Assembly: GCA_035325995.1 (NCBI GenBank)
Contig: DAOKYU010000006.1
Coordinates: 62,001-126,000 of the forward strand
Length of the DNA stretch: 64,000 nucleotides
Direction of reading: 5' to 3'
Origin: Thermodesulfobacteriota bacterium
GTDB taxonomy: Bacteria; Desulfobacterota_D; UBA1144; Nemesobacterales; UBA2774
In this document: positions 1-7,898 of the stretch, piece by piece
Numbering within the stretch: the first letter of the stretch is position 1
Layout of the letters: each line of letters starts with the position of its first letter
The notes under the pieces: model-generated
What the model saw: only the letters and a program-made list of their open reading frames with translations
What the model was told of the DNA's origin: nothing
Database searches by the model: none
Translations under genes and position numbers: made by a program

Positions 1-119
1 TCGCCGAGGTGCTCAGGATAATCCCGCCGGACGCCGGCGGGTGGACGCTCGTACTCGTCATGAGCCTCTTGCCCGTCGTGATCGGGCAGGCCCTTAAGCA
101 CTTCGGAAAGACCGCGTAG
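1..119 (+). CDS. C-terminal fragment, probable P-type cation-transporting ATPase
   Basis: Only the last 38 codons are present, open at the left edge and ending in TAG. The visible peptide is hydrophobic (GGWTLVLVMSLLPVVIGQAL) and ends in a short basic tail, HFGKTA. This resembles the last transmembrane helix of calcium-type P-type ATPases, where a Pro-containing helix is followed by a short Lys-rich end. The assignment rests on this short resemblance only; no catalytic DKTG motif is in the window. The gene converges on the minus-strand gene that ends at 135. Confidence 0.4.
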   Translation, partial: AEVLRIIPPDAGGWTLVLVMSLLPVVIGQALKHFGKTA

Positions 120-134
120 CCGCCCTCCCCCGTA

Positions 135-1103
135 TCAGCCCTTGGTCGGGTCGGGGACTATCTGGTAAATAACGCTGTTGCCGCTGTAGAACGGCTGGTA
201 ATACGCCCCTCCGAAAATGTAGTACGTCGTGCCGTTTATGGTCTTCGACTGCGCGCCGTCGGGAAGCGCCTGCACCGTGGCCCCGACGGGAGCGTTCACT
301 ACCTGGTAGCCCTGTGACGTGTTCGAATAAAACGCGCCGCCGCAGTTATAGTACTCGGTCGCCTGGACGTAGACCGTGGAGCACGACGGCGGGAGCGTAG
401 TCACCACCGCCCCCGGAGGCGGCGGAACGACGATGTACTGCGTCCCCCGGGGCTGGTAGTAGACGCCGTTCGTGTAGTAGAACGGGTCGCCGGATACGTA
501 GACCGTCGTGTAGGACGACGGCAGGGAAGCCACGGCCGCGCCGACAGCGAGCCCTCCCGCGAACGCCCAGCCGGAATAGTACCCGCCCCAGGTATTCCAG
601 TAGCCGTGCCAGTAGTTGTCGTAGTGATTGTCGTTGTAAACGTTTACGGTGTTGTTATTGAAGCTGTCGACGTTCCGGTTGACGTTATTGTTGTCCACGT
701 TCCTGTTGACGTCGTTGTTATCTATATTGCGGTTTACGTTATTGTTGTCGATGTTCCGGTTCACGTTGTCGTTGTTTATATTGCTGTTTACGTTGCTGTT
801 ATCGAAATTGCGGCCGCCCTGGCCGCTGAAGCTGTCGCCCCTGTCGCCCCCGAAAGACTGCGAGCCGCCGCCCTGAAAGCCCCTGTAGTCCCCGCCGCCG
901 AAGCCTCCGCCACCGCCGCTGTACCTTACGCTACCCCCTCCGCCGCCGAAACCTCCACCACCCCCGAAACCGCCGCCGCGCCCGCCCCCTCCGAAGCCGC
1001 CCCTGGCATGGGAGTCGAGAGGCAGCGTCAGCGTGAACGTAAGCAGCACCGCCGCTGTGACGGTCAAGAATTTCGATATCGTTCTCGTTTTATTCGTTTT
1101 CAT
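135..1103 (-). CDS. DUF6515-like secreted protein with Gly-rich and Asn-repeat segments
   Basis: A 322-residue exported protein with a clear Sec signal (residues 1-33, basic n-region then a Leu/Thr-rich core ending SHA). Residues 34-80 are almost pure glycine with Phe and Arg. Residues 104-147 hold four near-perfect 9-residue units of the type NVNRNIDNN. Residues 150-200 carry a Tyr/Trp-rich patch (DNYWHGYWNTWGGYY) and a short hydrophobic GGLAVGAAVASLP stretch. The C-terminal part has three repeats of a V(Y)-x-Y-x-G-xYY type fold, with GVYYQP, GAFYSN and GAYYQP at the turns, as in DUF6515 proteins. Function is unknown; a surface or periplasmic structural role is inferred. A Shine-Dalgarno (GGGAGG) precedes the ATG. 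Confidence 0.75.
   Translation of the reverse strand: MKTNKTRTISKFLTVTAAVLLTFTLTLPLDSHARGGFGGGGRGGGFGGGGGFGGGGGSVRYSGGGGGFGGGDYRGFQGGGSQSFGGDRGDSFSGQGGRNFDNSNVNSNINNDNVNRNIDNNNVNRNIDNNDVNRNVDNNNVNRNVDSFNNNTVNVYNDNHYDNYWHGYWNTWGGYYSGWAFAGGLAVGAAVASLPSSYTTVYVSGDPFYYTNGVYYQPRGTQYIVVPPPPGAVVTTLPPSCSTVYVQATEYYNCGGAFYSNTSQGYQVVNAPVGATVQALPDGAQSKTINGTTYYIFGGAYYQPFYSGNSVIYQIVPDPTKG
663..794 (-). repeat. 27-nt tandem repeats coding for 9-residue Asn units
   Basis: Within the DUF6515-like gene, four to five 27-nt units read (on the minus strand) as AAC-GTN-AAC-CGG-AAC-RTM-GAC-AAC-AAC. They encode the NVNRN(I/V)DNN units at residues 104-147. The period and reading frame are preserved with mostly silent or Ile/Val changes, so the repeat grows or shrinks in whole codons. 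Copy number may vary between strains. Confidence 0.8.
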
Positions 1104-1115
1104 GCTGCGCCTCCC

Positions 1116-1946
1116 TTAAAGCCCTTCCTGCTTGTTCTTTTCCTGCATTTTAAGGAAATCGATTTTCATCGCTCCGGGCGGTATCTCGGGCTTAAACACG
1201 GACGGATCAATGGACGGGTCGATGCTCCAGTGAGAGAATTCGGCCGAGTACTGGGGACTGCCGGGAACCGTCTTGTAATTTATGACGAGCTTGCACGGGA
1301 GCCTGTCGGCCCCGTCTGATATCCATATCTGCCAGTCTATATATTTCTGGACGAACGCCAGGTGCGTGCACGACTTGTTGTCGATGGTGCTTTCGCCTGC
1401 TACGACCCCTGCGACGGCGTTGGATATGAAGGCTTTATAGGGATCCGCCGAGAGGATGTCGGCGAGGGGTATGGTCATGCCGTAATCGCTTATGAGAAAA
1501 TCCATCGTCTCGTCTATCGTGCCGGGTGTCGGAAGCGCGCCGTAAAAGCCGTTGTCGGCGTCGAGGACGGTTATTTCGCTGCCCGTGTACCAGATCTTCC
1601 GGCTCTGGAGATCGCCGTCGAACGAGGCGTAGGCCTTGCCTGGTCTCTCGACGGTCAAGTCGACCGCTCCACCGTATTTTATGAGAAGGCCGGAAGGCAT
1701 GAGCCTGTCGAAATCGACGTCGGCTGATACGGTGAAGGCCTTCGCCCTGGCGAGAACGGCGCTCATCGCCCTTAGCAATTTGTCGGCCTCGGGATCGATT
1801 ACGGGTTTTATTTCGGCGGCTTTCGGTGAAGCCGGGGTTTCCGCCGCTGCGGAGGACGACACCGGAACAACCGTCCCTGAAATGATAAACAGGACGAATA
1901 CCAGCACGGCAAAGCACCAGGGTGAGAAATTCGAGCCTAACTCCAT
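1116..1946 (-). CDS. DUF2092 family periplasmic protein
   Basis: A 276-residue exported protein. I start it at the ATG at 1946 because GGAGGT lies 8 nt upstream and the peptide begins directly into a signal sequence (MELGSNFSPWCFAVLVFVLF). The upstream in-frame extension to 2006 has no ribosome site. After a Pro/Ala/Glu linker the mature domain has the LolA-like half-barrel pattern of DUF2092: ADKLLRAMSAVLARAKAFTV, then paired beta strands including RPGKAYASFDGD and WYTGSEITVLD. A late segment reads DRLPCKLVINYKTVPG. DUF2092 proteins are predicted lipoprotein or lipid-binding periplasmic factors of unknown role. It lies 12 nt from the Gly-rich gene on the same strand, so the two are probably cotranscribed. 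Confidence 0.8.
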   Translation of the reverse strand: MELGSNFSPWCFAVLVFVLFIISGTVVPVSSSAAAETPASPKAAEIKPVIDPEADKLLRAMSAVLARAKAFTVSADVDFDRLMPSGLLIKYGGAVDLTVERPGKAYASFDGDLQSRKIWYTGSEITVLDADNGFYGALPTPGTIDETMDFLISDYGMTIPLADILSADPYKAFISNAVAGVVAGESTIDNKSCTHLAFVQKYIDWQIWISDGADRLPCKLVINYKTVPGSPQYSAEFSHWSIDPSIDPSVFKPEIPPGAMKIDFLKMQEKNKQEGL

Positions 1947-2012
1947 TCGGAGATACCTCCTTGCGTGATTACAAAGTCTATACCCCTTTCGGCCGGAGCG
2001 GAACATATGCCC

Positions 2013-2468
2013 CTATTCTTCGTGGGCGTCGTGCGTCACGTCGCGCCTGACGACGAGCACCGGGCACGGGGACGTGAACATCACCTTGTGGCTCGTCGTG
2101 CCGACGGAAATTTCGCCCGTGGAGGTCGTGATCCCGTGAGAGCCGATTACGATGAGGTCTATCCCCCTTTCGGATGCGACGTTATTTATGACCTTCCACC
2201 TCTCGCCTATAATGATGTCCGTTTCGACCTCGATCCCCCTGCCCTCGAAAGCCTCCCTTTCGTCCGTCATCTTCTCTGCCATCTTCGCTTCGAGGGCCTC
2301 GTAAAAATCCCTTATCTCGTCGTCGATGCCGTCAGAGTCGAGCGGCTCTATGGCGTGGAGTATGGACACCCTGGCCCCGAGGGCTTCGGCCAGGTAGAGG
2401 GCGTGGTCTTTCGCCGCGGTCATCGCCTCCGAGAAATCGGTCGGGAACATTATCTTCGCTATCTTCAT
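2013..2468 (-). CDS. universal stress protein, UspA family
   Basis: A 151-residue single-domain Usp protein. The N-terminus KIAKIMFPTDFSEAM is the usual first strand and switch segment. The ATP-binding loop near residues 113-128 reads GSHGITTSTGEISVGTTS, close to the family's G-x2-G-x9-G-S/T pattern but with one extra residue between the glycines. It ends CPVLVVRR as usual. GGAGG precedes the ATG. Cytoplasmic; ATP binding is likely but not certain given the altered loop. It lies between a CBS-domain gene and the DUF2092 gene, a setting common for small nucleotide-sensing stress proteins. Confidence 0.9.
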   Translation of the reverse strand: MKIAKIMFPTDFSEAMTAAKDHALYLAEALGARVSILHAIEPLDSDGIDDEIRDFYEALEAKMAEKMTDEREAFEGRGIEVETDIIIGERWKVINNVASERGIDLIVIGSHGITTSTGEISVGTTSHKVMFTSPCPVLVVRRDVTHDAHEE

Positions 2469-2511
2469 TCGTATCCTCCTTCGCCGGGGGTGCGCCCGGG
2501 TTATGCATGGT

Positions 2512-2907
2512 TCATTTGGGAGAGTGGTCGAGCGCCTTTACGAGGCCGTTCAGTATGTCGGTCGTCGTCAGCATCCCCAGAAGCGAGCCGTCGGGCCCGA
2601 CGACGGGCAGCGCGTTGAACTTGTTCCTGCTTATTATCCGCGCCGCGTCTTTCAGGGACATGTCGGGGGAGACCGTTACGGGGTCGGGCGTCATTACGGC
2701 CGCCACCGTGAGCCCGGGGCCGTCCACCGTCCCGGCGACGGCGAGGCGGAGGTCCCTGTCGGTTACGATACCGAGGAGCTTCCCGCCCTCGACCACGGGG
2801 GCCTGGCGGACCACCAAATCCGTGAGCCTGCTGAATGCGACGCGGACGTCCTCGCCCGGAGGAACCGTGAACGGGTCCTTTGTCATGTTATCTTTCACGA
2901 GCAGCAT
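2512..2907 (-). CDS. two-CBS-domain protein
   Basis: About 131 residues made almost entirely of a CBS pair: VKDNMTKDPFTVPPGEDV opens CBS1 and VMTPDPVTVSPDMSLKDA opens CBS2. The typical LLGIVTDRDLR and LLGMLTTTDIL strands close each domain. CBS pairs bind adenosine nucleotides and act as energy sensors. I chose the ATG at 2907 because its N-terminus (MLLVKDNMT) aligns with that of the second CBS protein at 13607 (MLVKDFMTPD). A GTG at 2916 is an alternative. No effector domain is attached. It lies downstream of the tetR gene and upstream of uspA on the same strand. Confidence 0.88.
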   Translation of the reverse strand: MLLVKDNMTKDPFTVPPGEDVRVAFSRLTDLVVRQAPVVEGGKLLGIVTDRDLRLAVAGTVDGPGLTVAAVMTPDPVTVSPDMSLKDAARIISRNKFNALPVVGPDGSLLGMLTTTDILNGLVKALDHSPK

Positions 2908-3038
2908 AATCCTCACTTTCTGCTGTAAAACATAAATAAAGTATACACCGGCCCGAAGGCTCTTTCGCCGTCCGGGGGACCCGAATATTTTATCAGAAGA
3001 AGGCGCTTGACGCTAAAGGGGAAGGGGGAAAAGCGGGA

Positions 3039-3626
3039 TTATTTCTTTATCTCGCCGGGCGAGCCGAGGACTTTCAGCGAAGACTTTACCGTCTCCCTGA
3101 CGATGGCCCCGTAGGGCATTTTGAGCACGCCCGTTTTGTGGAAGAGTATGGCACGCGTCAGCATGCCGGTTACGTAGGCGGCCCCCAGCTTTTCGTTAAG
3201 GCCGGAGAATTCGCCCGACTTCAGGCCGCTCTTTATAATAGAGGAGAAAACGTCCACGGGCTTTTTAATCGTTTTGGGAATTTTACCGAGCTCGGTAAAG
3301 TGGCCTATCATGATGTAGGCGTAGACCTCGGGCTCCCTTCTGGCGAACTCGAAAAAAACCTCGATGGCCGCCGCAAGCTTCCCCGAGGGGGTTTCTGCTT
3401 CGAGGGACTTTTTATCGAGCTCTTCCCTGAACATGGACATGCAATCGACGAAGAGCCTCAGGGCGAGGTCGCCCTTGCTTTCGAAATGGTTGTATATGGA
3501 GCCTTCGGAAACCCCGGCCTCCCGGGCGATCTCCTTCGTCGTCGTGCCGGAGATTCCGTTCCTGATAAACAGAGAAAGAGCGGCGCTCCGTATCCGTTCG
3601 GCGGGTTCTGTAATATTTCTGCTCAT
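3039..3626 (-). CDS. TetR/AcrR family transcriptional regulator
   Basis: About 195 residues. The N-terminal helix-turn-helix is clear: RIRSAALSLFIRNGISG, TTTKEIAREAG, then GVSEGSIYNHFESKGDL. The C-terminal ligand domain is divergent, with VYAYIMIGHFTELGKIP near its start. I start it at the ATG at 3626 (MSRNITEPAERI). A longer ORF to 3680 would overlap nosL and adds no conserved sequence. It follows nosL after 16 nt, so it is probably the last regulator gene of the nos transcript. A TetR-type palindrome at 11055-11072, upstream of the cytochrome c-nosZ genes, is its natural candidate operator. The inducer is unknown. Confidence 0.88.
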   Translation of the reverse strand: MSRNITEPAERIRSAALSLFIRNGISGTTTKEIAREAGVSEGSIYNHFESKGDLALRLFVDCMSMFREELDKKSLEAETPSGKLAAAIEVFFEFARREPEVYAYIMIGHFTELGKIPKTIKKPVDVFSSIIKSGLKSGEFSGLNEKLGAAYVTGMLTRAILFHKTGVLKMPYGAIVRETVKSSLKVLGSPGEIKK

Positions 3627-3642
3627 GGAAGGTATCCCGATA

Positions 3643-4074
3643 TTATTCCATGATGTTATCGAATCCGCCAATTTCGGCATCGGGGCTGTAGGCGGGATCG
3701 GACTTGAGGGCCTCCTCGCTCGCGAACGCCGCGATGCCGTAGCCCATGGGCGAGGCGATCTCGGGGCTCTTCAGATAATGCGCCTTCCGGGCGTCTATCC
3801 AACCGCCCGCGGCGAAATCGGCAACGTATATCCCCGACGCGACATCCTCGCCGCCGTCGGTCTTGAGCTCGGCCGCGAGGCAGCCTATGTCGTCGAATTT
3901 CTTCGCCTGGCCCTTCTTCGTCACGTACTGCGCGGCGAACCTCTGGTCGCTTATTATCATCCTGCACCTCTCGCAGACGTCCTCGCCGTAGTGGACTTCC
4001 ACGGGGCCGGTTTGCGGCTTGTCCCCGCACGCCGTGAACGACAACGCCAATAAAAGAAAGAGAACGTATCTCAT
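3643..4074 (-). CDS. nosL: NosL copper-binding lipoprotein for N2O reductase assembly
   Basis: A 143-residue lipoprotein. The start at 4074 has AGGAGGG upstream and overlaps the nosY stop as ATGA, so it is translationally coupled. The signal ends LSFTAC, a lipobox, placing the protein in an envelope membrane. The mature part carries the family's Cys/Met cluster, EDVCERCRMIISDQRFAAQ, which binds Cu(I). It also has a beta strand pair around KKGQAKKFDDIGCLAAEL and the ending GYGIAAFASEEAL. NosL hands copper to apo-NosZ together with NosDFY. An in-frame extension to 4137 lies inside nosY and is not used. Confidence 0.93.
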   Translation of the reverse strand: MRYVLFLLLALSFTACGDKPQTGPVEVHYGEDVCERCRMIISDQRFAAQYVTKKGQAKKFDDIGCLAAELKTDGGEDVASGIYVADFAAGGWIDARKAHYLKSPEIASPMGYGIAAFASEEALKSDPAYSPDAEIGGFDNIME

Positions 4075-4910
4075 GGTTCTTCCCTCCTGAATATGCTGAA
4101 CGACGCGAGCGCCAGCGCGAAGGGCGCTATCGTCCATAGCGCCATTATCGACATCAGTAAAAGCACCATCCCCTCTCTCCCGAACGTCCTTACCGCGTAG
4201 ACCCCGACCGGGCCGAGTATCTCGTACCGGGGGCTGAGAGCCAGCACGGACGCTATTTTGAACACCTCGGCCGGGTTCAGGAGCGCGAGGACGAACACCT
4301 GCCTTATGCCGAGCTCCATGGCGGCGGCCGTGCCCATGACGCCGAGGTCGCCCAGGATTATGAAGACGAGCCAGAGGAAAACGGCGATGCCGGTCGCCCG
4401 GGACGCCTTACGCGAATATACCGACACCAGTAGCCCGACGCTAAGGAGCGACGCCGCGAGGAGCGCCGAAAGGAGAGCAGTCGTTATGAACCCCGAGGCG
4501 TCCCCTCCCCCGCCACGCAGTGCCGCGCCGACCCCGGCGAGACCGAAGCCGAGGGAAATCGAGAGGCATATGGGGATGAATATCCCGACGAACTTACCCG
4601 CGAATACCTCGGCCTTCGTTACGGGATGCGAGAGGAGGTATTGAAGCGTGCCGTTCTCCCTTTCGCCGGATATCGCCCCCGAGCCCGTGATGAGGGATAC
4701 GAGCGGCACGAACAGGAGGACGAGGTTTATCAGGCTCGCGGCCGTCCTGCCGTAGCCCGCCCCTTCCGTGAGCGCCCCTTTTTCGGGGGAGATCGCGAGT
4801 ATGAGAACGGCCAGCGCGGAAAAGGATATCGTGTAGAGGACGAACCACTTGTTCTTTACGGATTCCCGCGCTTCTCTCCCCGCGAGCATGAGGACGTTTC
4901 TAGCTTCCAT
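4071..4910 (-). CDS. nosY: NosY, ABC transporter permease of the NosDFY complex
   Basis: A 279-residue polytopic membrane protein with about six hydrophobic segments. It opens MEARNVLMLAGREARESVKN, a cytosolic coupling helix, followed by the first helix. The segment SGAISGERENGTLQYLLSHP is the permease signature seen in NosY and ABC-2 type permeases. The large periplasmic part between helices 1 and 2 (PEKGALTEGAGYGRTA) is short, as in NosY. It overlaps nosF by 11 nt and nosL by 4 nt. It forms the membrane part of the NosDFY machine that powers CuZ site maturation in NosZ. Confidence 0.9.
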   Translation of the reverse strand: MEARNVLMLAGREARESVKNKWFVLYTISFSALAVLILAISPEKGALTEGAGYGRTAASLINLVLLFVPLVSLITGSGAISGERENGTLQYLLSHPVTKAEVFAGKFVGIFIPICLSISLGFGLAGVGAALRGGGGDASGFITTALLSALLAASLLSVGLLVSVYSRKASRATGIAVFLWLVFIILGDLGVMGTAAAMELGIRQVFVLALLNPAEVFKIASVLALSPRYEILGPVGVYAVRTFGREGMVLLLMSIMALWTIAPFALALASFSIFRREEP

Positions 4911-5799
4911 TGCCGCCCGCTCCTTCGAGTATGCTTTCCATCGTGGGCTCTTCGACGCCGAACCCGAGCACGCGGACGCCCGTTTCGGCGAGCACCGTGA
5001 CGGGGACGGCCGCGCCGCCCTCTTCGGCGTCTATCACGAGGCCGCTTCCGTTCCGGGAGCGGACCGCTATGCCCGCCCGGGCGAGGGCCTCTTCGGCGCG
5101 AGTCATGTCGCTTTCGGGAACCCTCAGGCTTACCTTCGTCCCCGCGCCGGAAATGCGCCTCAGGTTTTCGGGCTCGCCGTCGAAGACGACCCTGCCGTTC
5201 CGCATGACGACCGCCCTGTCCGCCAGGTAATCTACTTCTCCCAACCTGTGAGAGGAGAATATGACGGTATTCCCCTTCTCCTTGTATTCCTTTATGAGGC
5301 GGAGAAAGTCCGTCCTCCCGCCCGCGTCGAGGTTCGACGTCGGCTCGTCGAGGAGAAGGAACCGGGGGCTCGACAGGAGCGCCACCGCGAACGAGAGCCT
5401 CTGCCTCATGCCGCCCGAAAGCTCGGAGGCGTATTTTCGGGCGTGGCCCGAGAGGCCGGCCTTTTCGAGGGCCGCCTCGCACTCGCCCGGCCCGGCGCGC
5501 CTTATGCGCCCGAAGAAGCGAACGACGTCTATCGCCCGCATGTCGTAGAAGACGGGCTCCTGTGGGAGATAGCCGATGAGCGCCTTGGCCCGTTTCGAGC
5601 CGCCGCGGACGCTGACGCCGTTTACGGTTATATCGCCGGTAAAGTCGAGGAGGCCGAGCACGCATTTCAAAAGGGTGCTCTTTCCCGCGCCGTTCATCCC
5701 GAGGAGCGCGACGGCCTCGCCCTCGCGGGCCGCGAGGCTCACGGAATCGACGGCGGTCAGCTTCCCGAAGCGCTTGGTTACATTTTTTATCTCTATCAC
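4900..5799 (-). CDS. nosF: NosF, ABC transporter ATPase of the NosDFY complex
   Basis: A 299-residue ATP-binding subunit. Walker A is GMNGAGKST (about residue 34), the signature loop is LSGGMRQRLS, Walker B is FLLLDEPTS and the switch His follows as IFSSHR. After about residue 215 there is an extra C-terminal domain (SGAGTKVSLRVPESDMTRAE and onward), typical of NosF, that contacts its partner. It overlaps nosD by 4 nt (ATGA) and nosY by 11 nt. It hydrolyses ATP in the cytoplasm to drive conformational change in periplasmic NosD. Confidence 0.93.
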   Translation of the reverse strand: MIEIKNVTKRFGKLTAVDSVSLAAREGEAVALLGMNGAGKSTLLKCVLGLLDFTGDITVNGVSVRGGSKRAKALIGYLPQEPVFYDMRAIDVVRFFGRIRRAGPGECEAALEKAGLSGHARKYASELSGGMRQRLSFAVALLSSPRFLLLDEPTSNLDAGGRTDFLRLIKEYKEKGNTVIFSSHRLGEVDYLADRAVVMRNGRVVFDGEPENLRRISGAGTKVSLRVPESDMTRAEEALARAGIAVRSRNGSGLVIDAEEGGAAVPVTVLAETGVRVLGFGVEEPTMESILEGAGGNGS

Positions 5800-7232
5800 C
5801 GTGCGCCTCCGTTGCCGGCGCGGCCGCCGAGGGCCGCGTATCCGAGGAATGCGAGCGGGAGAAGCGCCATCGACGCCGAGGCCAGGAGGAGCCCGCGCGG
5901 CATATCACCGTTTCCGGCCGGTTCCAGGACGACCCCGGGGCGCACGAGCGGGTGCTCGTCCGTGAGCTTGGGCACGGGCTTTATCACCGGGAAGGCTTTC
6001 GAAGCGAGCTCGAGCGCCTTGGACGCCGGGCTGTAGGCGAATATGCGGAGCGACGGGTTCTCGTCGACCAGGCTCTCGAAGAGGCTCTCGGCCTTGTACG
6101 GGATCTCGCCCACGCCGTCGCCGTCCTCGTCGTAGCCGACGTAATCGCTCCAGAAATTGCCGCGTCCGTCCCTCGACCACACGTTACCCGAAAGGACCCC
6201 TCCTCCCCTTACCTCGACCTGCTCGTCGTTCCCCGTAAAGCTGTTAGCCACGAAAGCGTTTCGCCGTATCGACGGCATGACCGAGACGCCGATGTCGTTG
6301 TAGGCGATGACGTTGCCGTCGATCTCGTTCCAGGCTTCTATAAGGTATGGAGAGTTGTCGAGGAATATCCCGACGCGGTTGTCCGCGATGACATTATCCC
6401 TCGCGACGACGCTGTCGAGGTCCTTGAAGCCGACGCCGTACCCTGTGCCCGTGCCGCGGTTGCCCGTGAATTTGTTCCTGTAAAACTGTATGTCCACGCT
6501 GTACATCAAGAACCCGCCGACGGAGTTGTTCCTGAATACGTTATCCTCGAACCGGTTGTGGTTGCTCGACATGTAGTGAAGCCCGTAGCGCCCTCCCTCG
6601 ACGACATTGCCTTTTAGAAGCGTGTCGCTCGACCACCATATCACGACGTCCCTTACGCGGGAGACGCGGTTGTCGAGTATCCTGGTGCCCGAGCTGTACC
6701 AGAGCCTTATGCCGTCGCCCCTCCTCGGCATGGGAAGGTCTTTGCCCGTTACGACGTTGCCGTCGACGACGACGCCGTTAGAGCCCTTGACGTATATGCC
6801 GAAGAGGACGTCTTCGAGCCTGTTGCCGACGACGGCCGCGTCCGGGGCTGAATCGATCAGTATACCCGCGTCCTCGGCCGACAGATGAGTTCCCGAGCCC
6901 TTTACTGTAAACCCCTCGAAGACTGTCCCCGCGCCTTTTATCGTGACGACCGTTCCCGACCCCCCGCCGTCGATTACGGGGTGCCCCTCGCCCGTGATGG
7001 TAAGGGGCTTGTCCACGACGACGTGTTCTTTGTAGACCCCGGGCCCCTCGACGATTATTTCGTCGCCGGGCGAGGCCGAGGCCACGGCTTCGGAGATTGT
7101 CCTCAGCGGCCCTTCCGGAGAGACCCTGACGGTTTTTCCCGCGCCGGCTTCTTCAGTAATGCCTGCCTGCGGCGCCGTAAGCGCCAGCAGGCAGAATAAG
7201 AGGATGGAGGATATGGTCGGCCGTAAAGTCAT
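5796..7232 (-). CDS. nosD: NosD, periplasmic copper-delivery protein for NosZ
   Basis: A 478-residue exported protein with a signal peptide (SSILLFCLLALTAPQA). The body is a right-handed beta-helix: repeated right-turn units such as NRLEDVLFGIYVKGSNGVVV, DNRVSRVRDVVIWWSSDTLL and NVIAYNDIGVSV, as in the NosD/CASH family. A motif DGRGNFWSDYVGYDEDGDG is the conserved NosD segment after the helix. A C-terminal transmembrane anchor is visible (LLLASASMALLPLAFLGY). It joins NosFY and NosL to supply copper for the CuZ centre. It lies 12 nt after the membrane-protein gene and overlaps nosF. Confidence 0.93.
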   Translation of the reverse strand: MTLRPTISSILLFCLLALTAPQAGITEEAGAGKTVRVSPEGPLRTISEAVASASPGDEIIVEGPGVYKEHVVVDKPLTITGEGHPVIDGGGSGTVVTIKGAGTVFEGFTVKGSGTHLSAEDAGILIDSAPDAAVVGNRLEDVLFGIYVKGSNGVVVDGNVVTGKDLPMPRRGDGIRLWYSSGTRILDNRVSRVRDVVIWWSSDTLLKGNVVEGGRYGLHYMSSNHNRFEDNVFRNNSVGGFLMYSVDIQFYRNKFTGNRGTGTGYGVGFKDLDSVVARDNVIADNRVGIFLDNSPYLIEAWNEIDGNVIAYNDIGVSVMPSIRRNAFVANSFTGNDEQVEVRGGGVLSGNVWSRDGRGNFWSDYVGYDEDGDGVGEIPYKAESLFESLVDENPSLRIFAYSPASKALELASKAFPVIKPVPKLTDEHPLVRPGVVLEPAGNGDMPRGLLLASASMALLPLAFLGYAALGGRAGNGGAR

Positions 7233-7244
7233 TTTGCGGTTACC

Positions 7245-7898
7245 TCACCCGCCCCCGGATTTGAGGATGAGCGGCTTGTAGGCGCGCCTGTGGAGATAGA
7301 TGCCGACGAGCATCAGGACGGACGCCGCAATGGACAGGTAAAGCCCCGTCTCCCACGACGCGGTGGTGACGAACTGCCCGATTTTGCCGTCCCCGAGGAG
7401 CGGCGGCACGAACGGTTTTATGGAGCCCGATAGCGGGGCCCTCTTGTCGAGGTTCATGCCGAAGTTCCGCATCCAGAAGTAGAGGTCTCCGAGAAAAAAC
7501 GCCGGGTACAAGATCGCCGGGACGCACAGGAACAGCGCCAGCGGGCTGTGCACGTACACGGCGGCGAGCAGAAGGAGCGCGATGCCTATGACGATGAAAA
7601 CGCTGAGCGTGCGTTCGAGCACCGCCGCCTCGCCGAGCGGCTTCATGCCTATGTAGTGGTTGAGCCCGTCTATTTCGTGTATGTCTCCCGTCAGCCTGTT
7701 TACGTACATGGACGCTTTGAGCCCCCCCGGGTACTGGGGCGCGAACAGCGTTATCTTCCAGTATGGAAAGAATATCGACGCGAAAAGAAGCACTGCGGCC
7801 CCCACGAGAACGAGCGAGGGCAGGAGAAACCTTTTCTTTTCCTTCTGCCAGAGCTCGGGTGGGATTCGCGGTCCGAGTATGAGATCGTTTTCTTTCAT
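7245..7898 (-). CDS. membrane protein in the nosB position of a clade II nos cluster
   Basis: A 217-residue protein with four predicted transmembrane segments: FLLPSLVLVGAAVLLFASIF, SVFIVIGIALLLLAAVYV, LALFLCVPAILYPAFFLG and LYLSIAASVLMLVGIYL. A loop of about 55 residues lies between the first two and carries LTGDIHEIDGLNHYIGMKP, with His and Met residues that could face the periplasm. Clade II nos clusters commonly have a membrane protein, NosB, between nosZ and nosD. This gene has that position and topology, but I cannot show homology by eye, so no symbol is given. It overlaps the upstream secreted-protein gene as ATGA. Confidence 0.75.
   Translation of the reverse strand: MKENDLILGPRIPPELWQKEKKRFLLPSLVLVGAAVLLFASIFFPYWKITLFAPQYPGGLKASMYVNRLTGDIHEIDGLNHYIGMKPLGEAAVLERTLSVFIVIGIALLLLAAVYVHSPLALFLCVPAILYPAFFLGDLYFWMRNFGMNLDKRAPLSGSIKPFVPPLLGDGKIGQFVTTASWETGLYLSIAASVLMLVGIYLHRRAYKPLILKSGGG

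Noticed and set aside
606..1319. Val/Ile/Ala-rich plus-strand ORF opposite the Asn-repeat gene
   Set aside because: Its repeats are the complement of the NVNRNIDNN coding repeat, and the minus-strand protein has a signal peptide and a domain match.
4849..6036. Plus-strand ORF of 395 codons opposite nosY/nosF/nosD
   Set aside because: It spans three well-defined genes on the other strand and shows only the Arg/Glu/Pro bias of an antisense frame.
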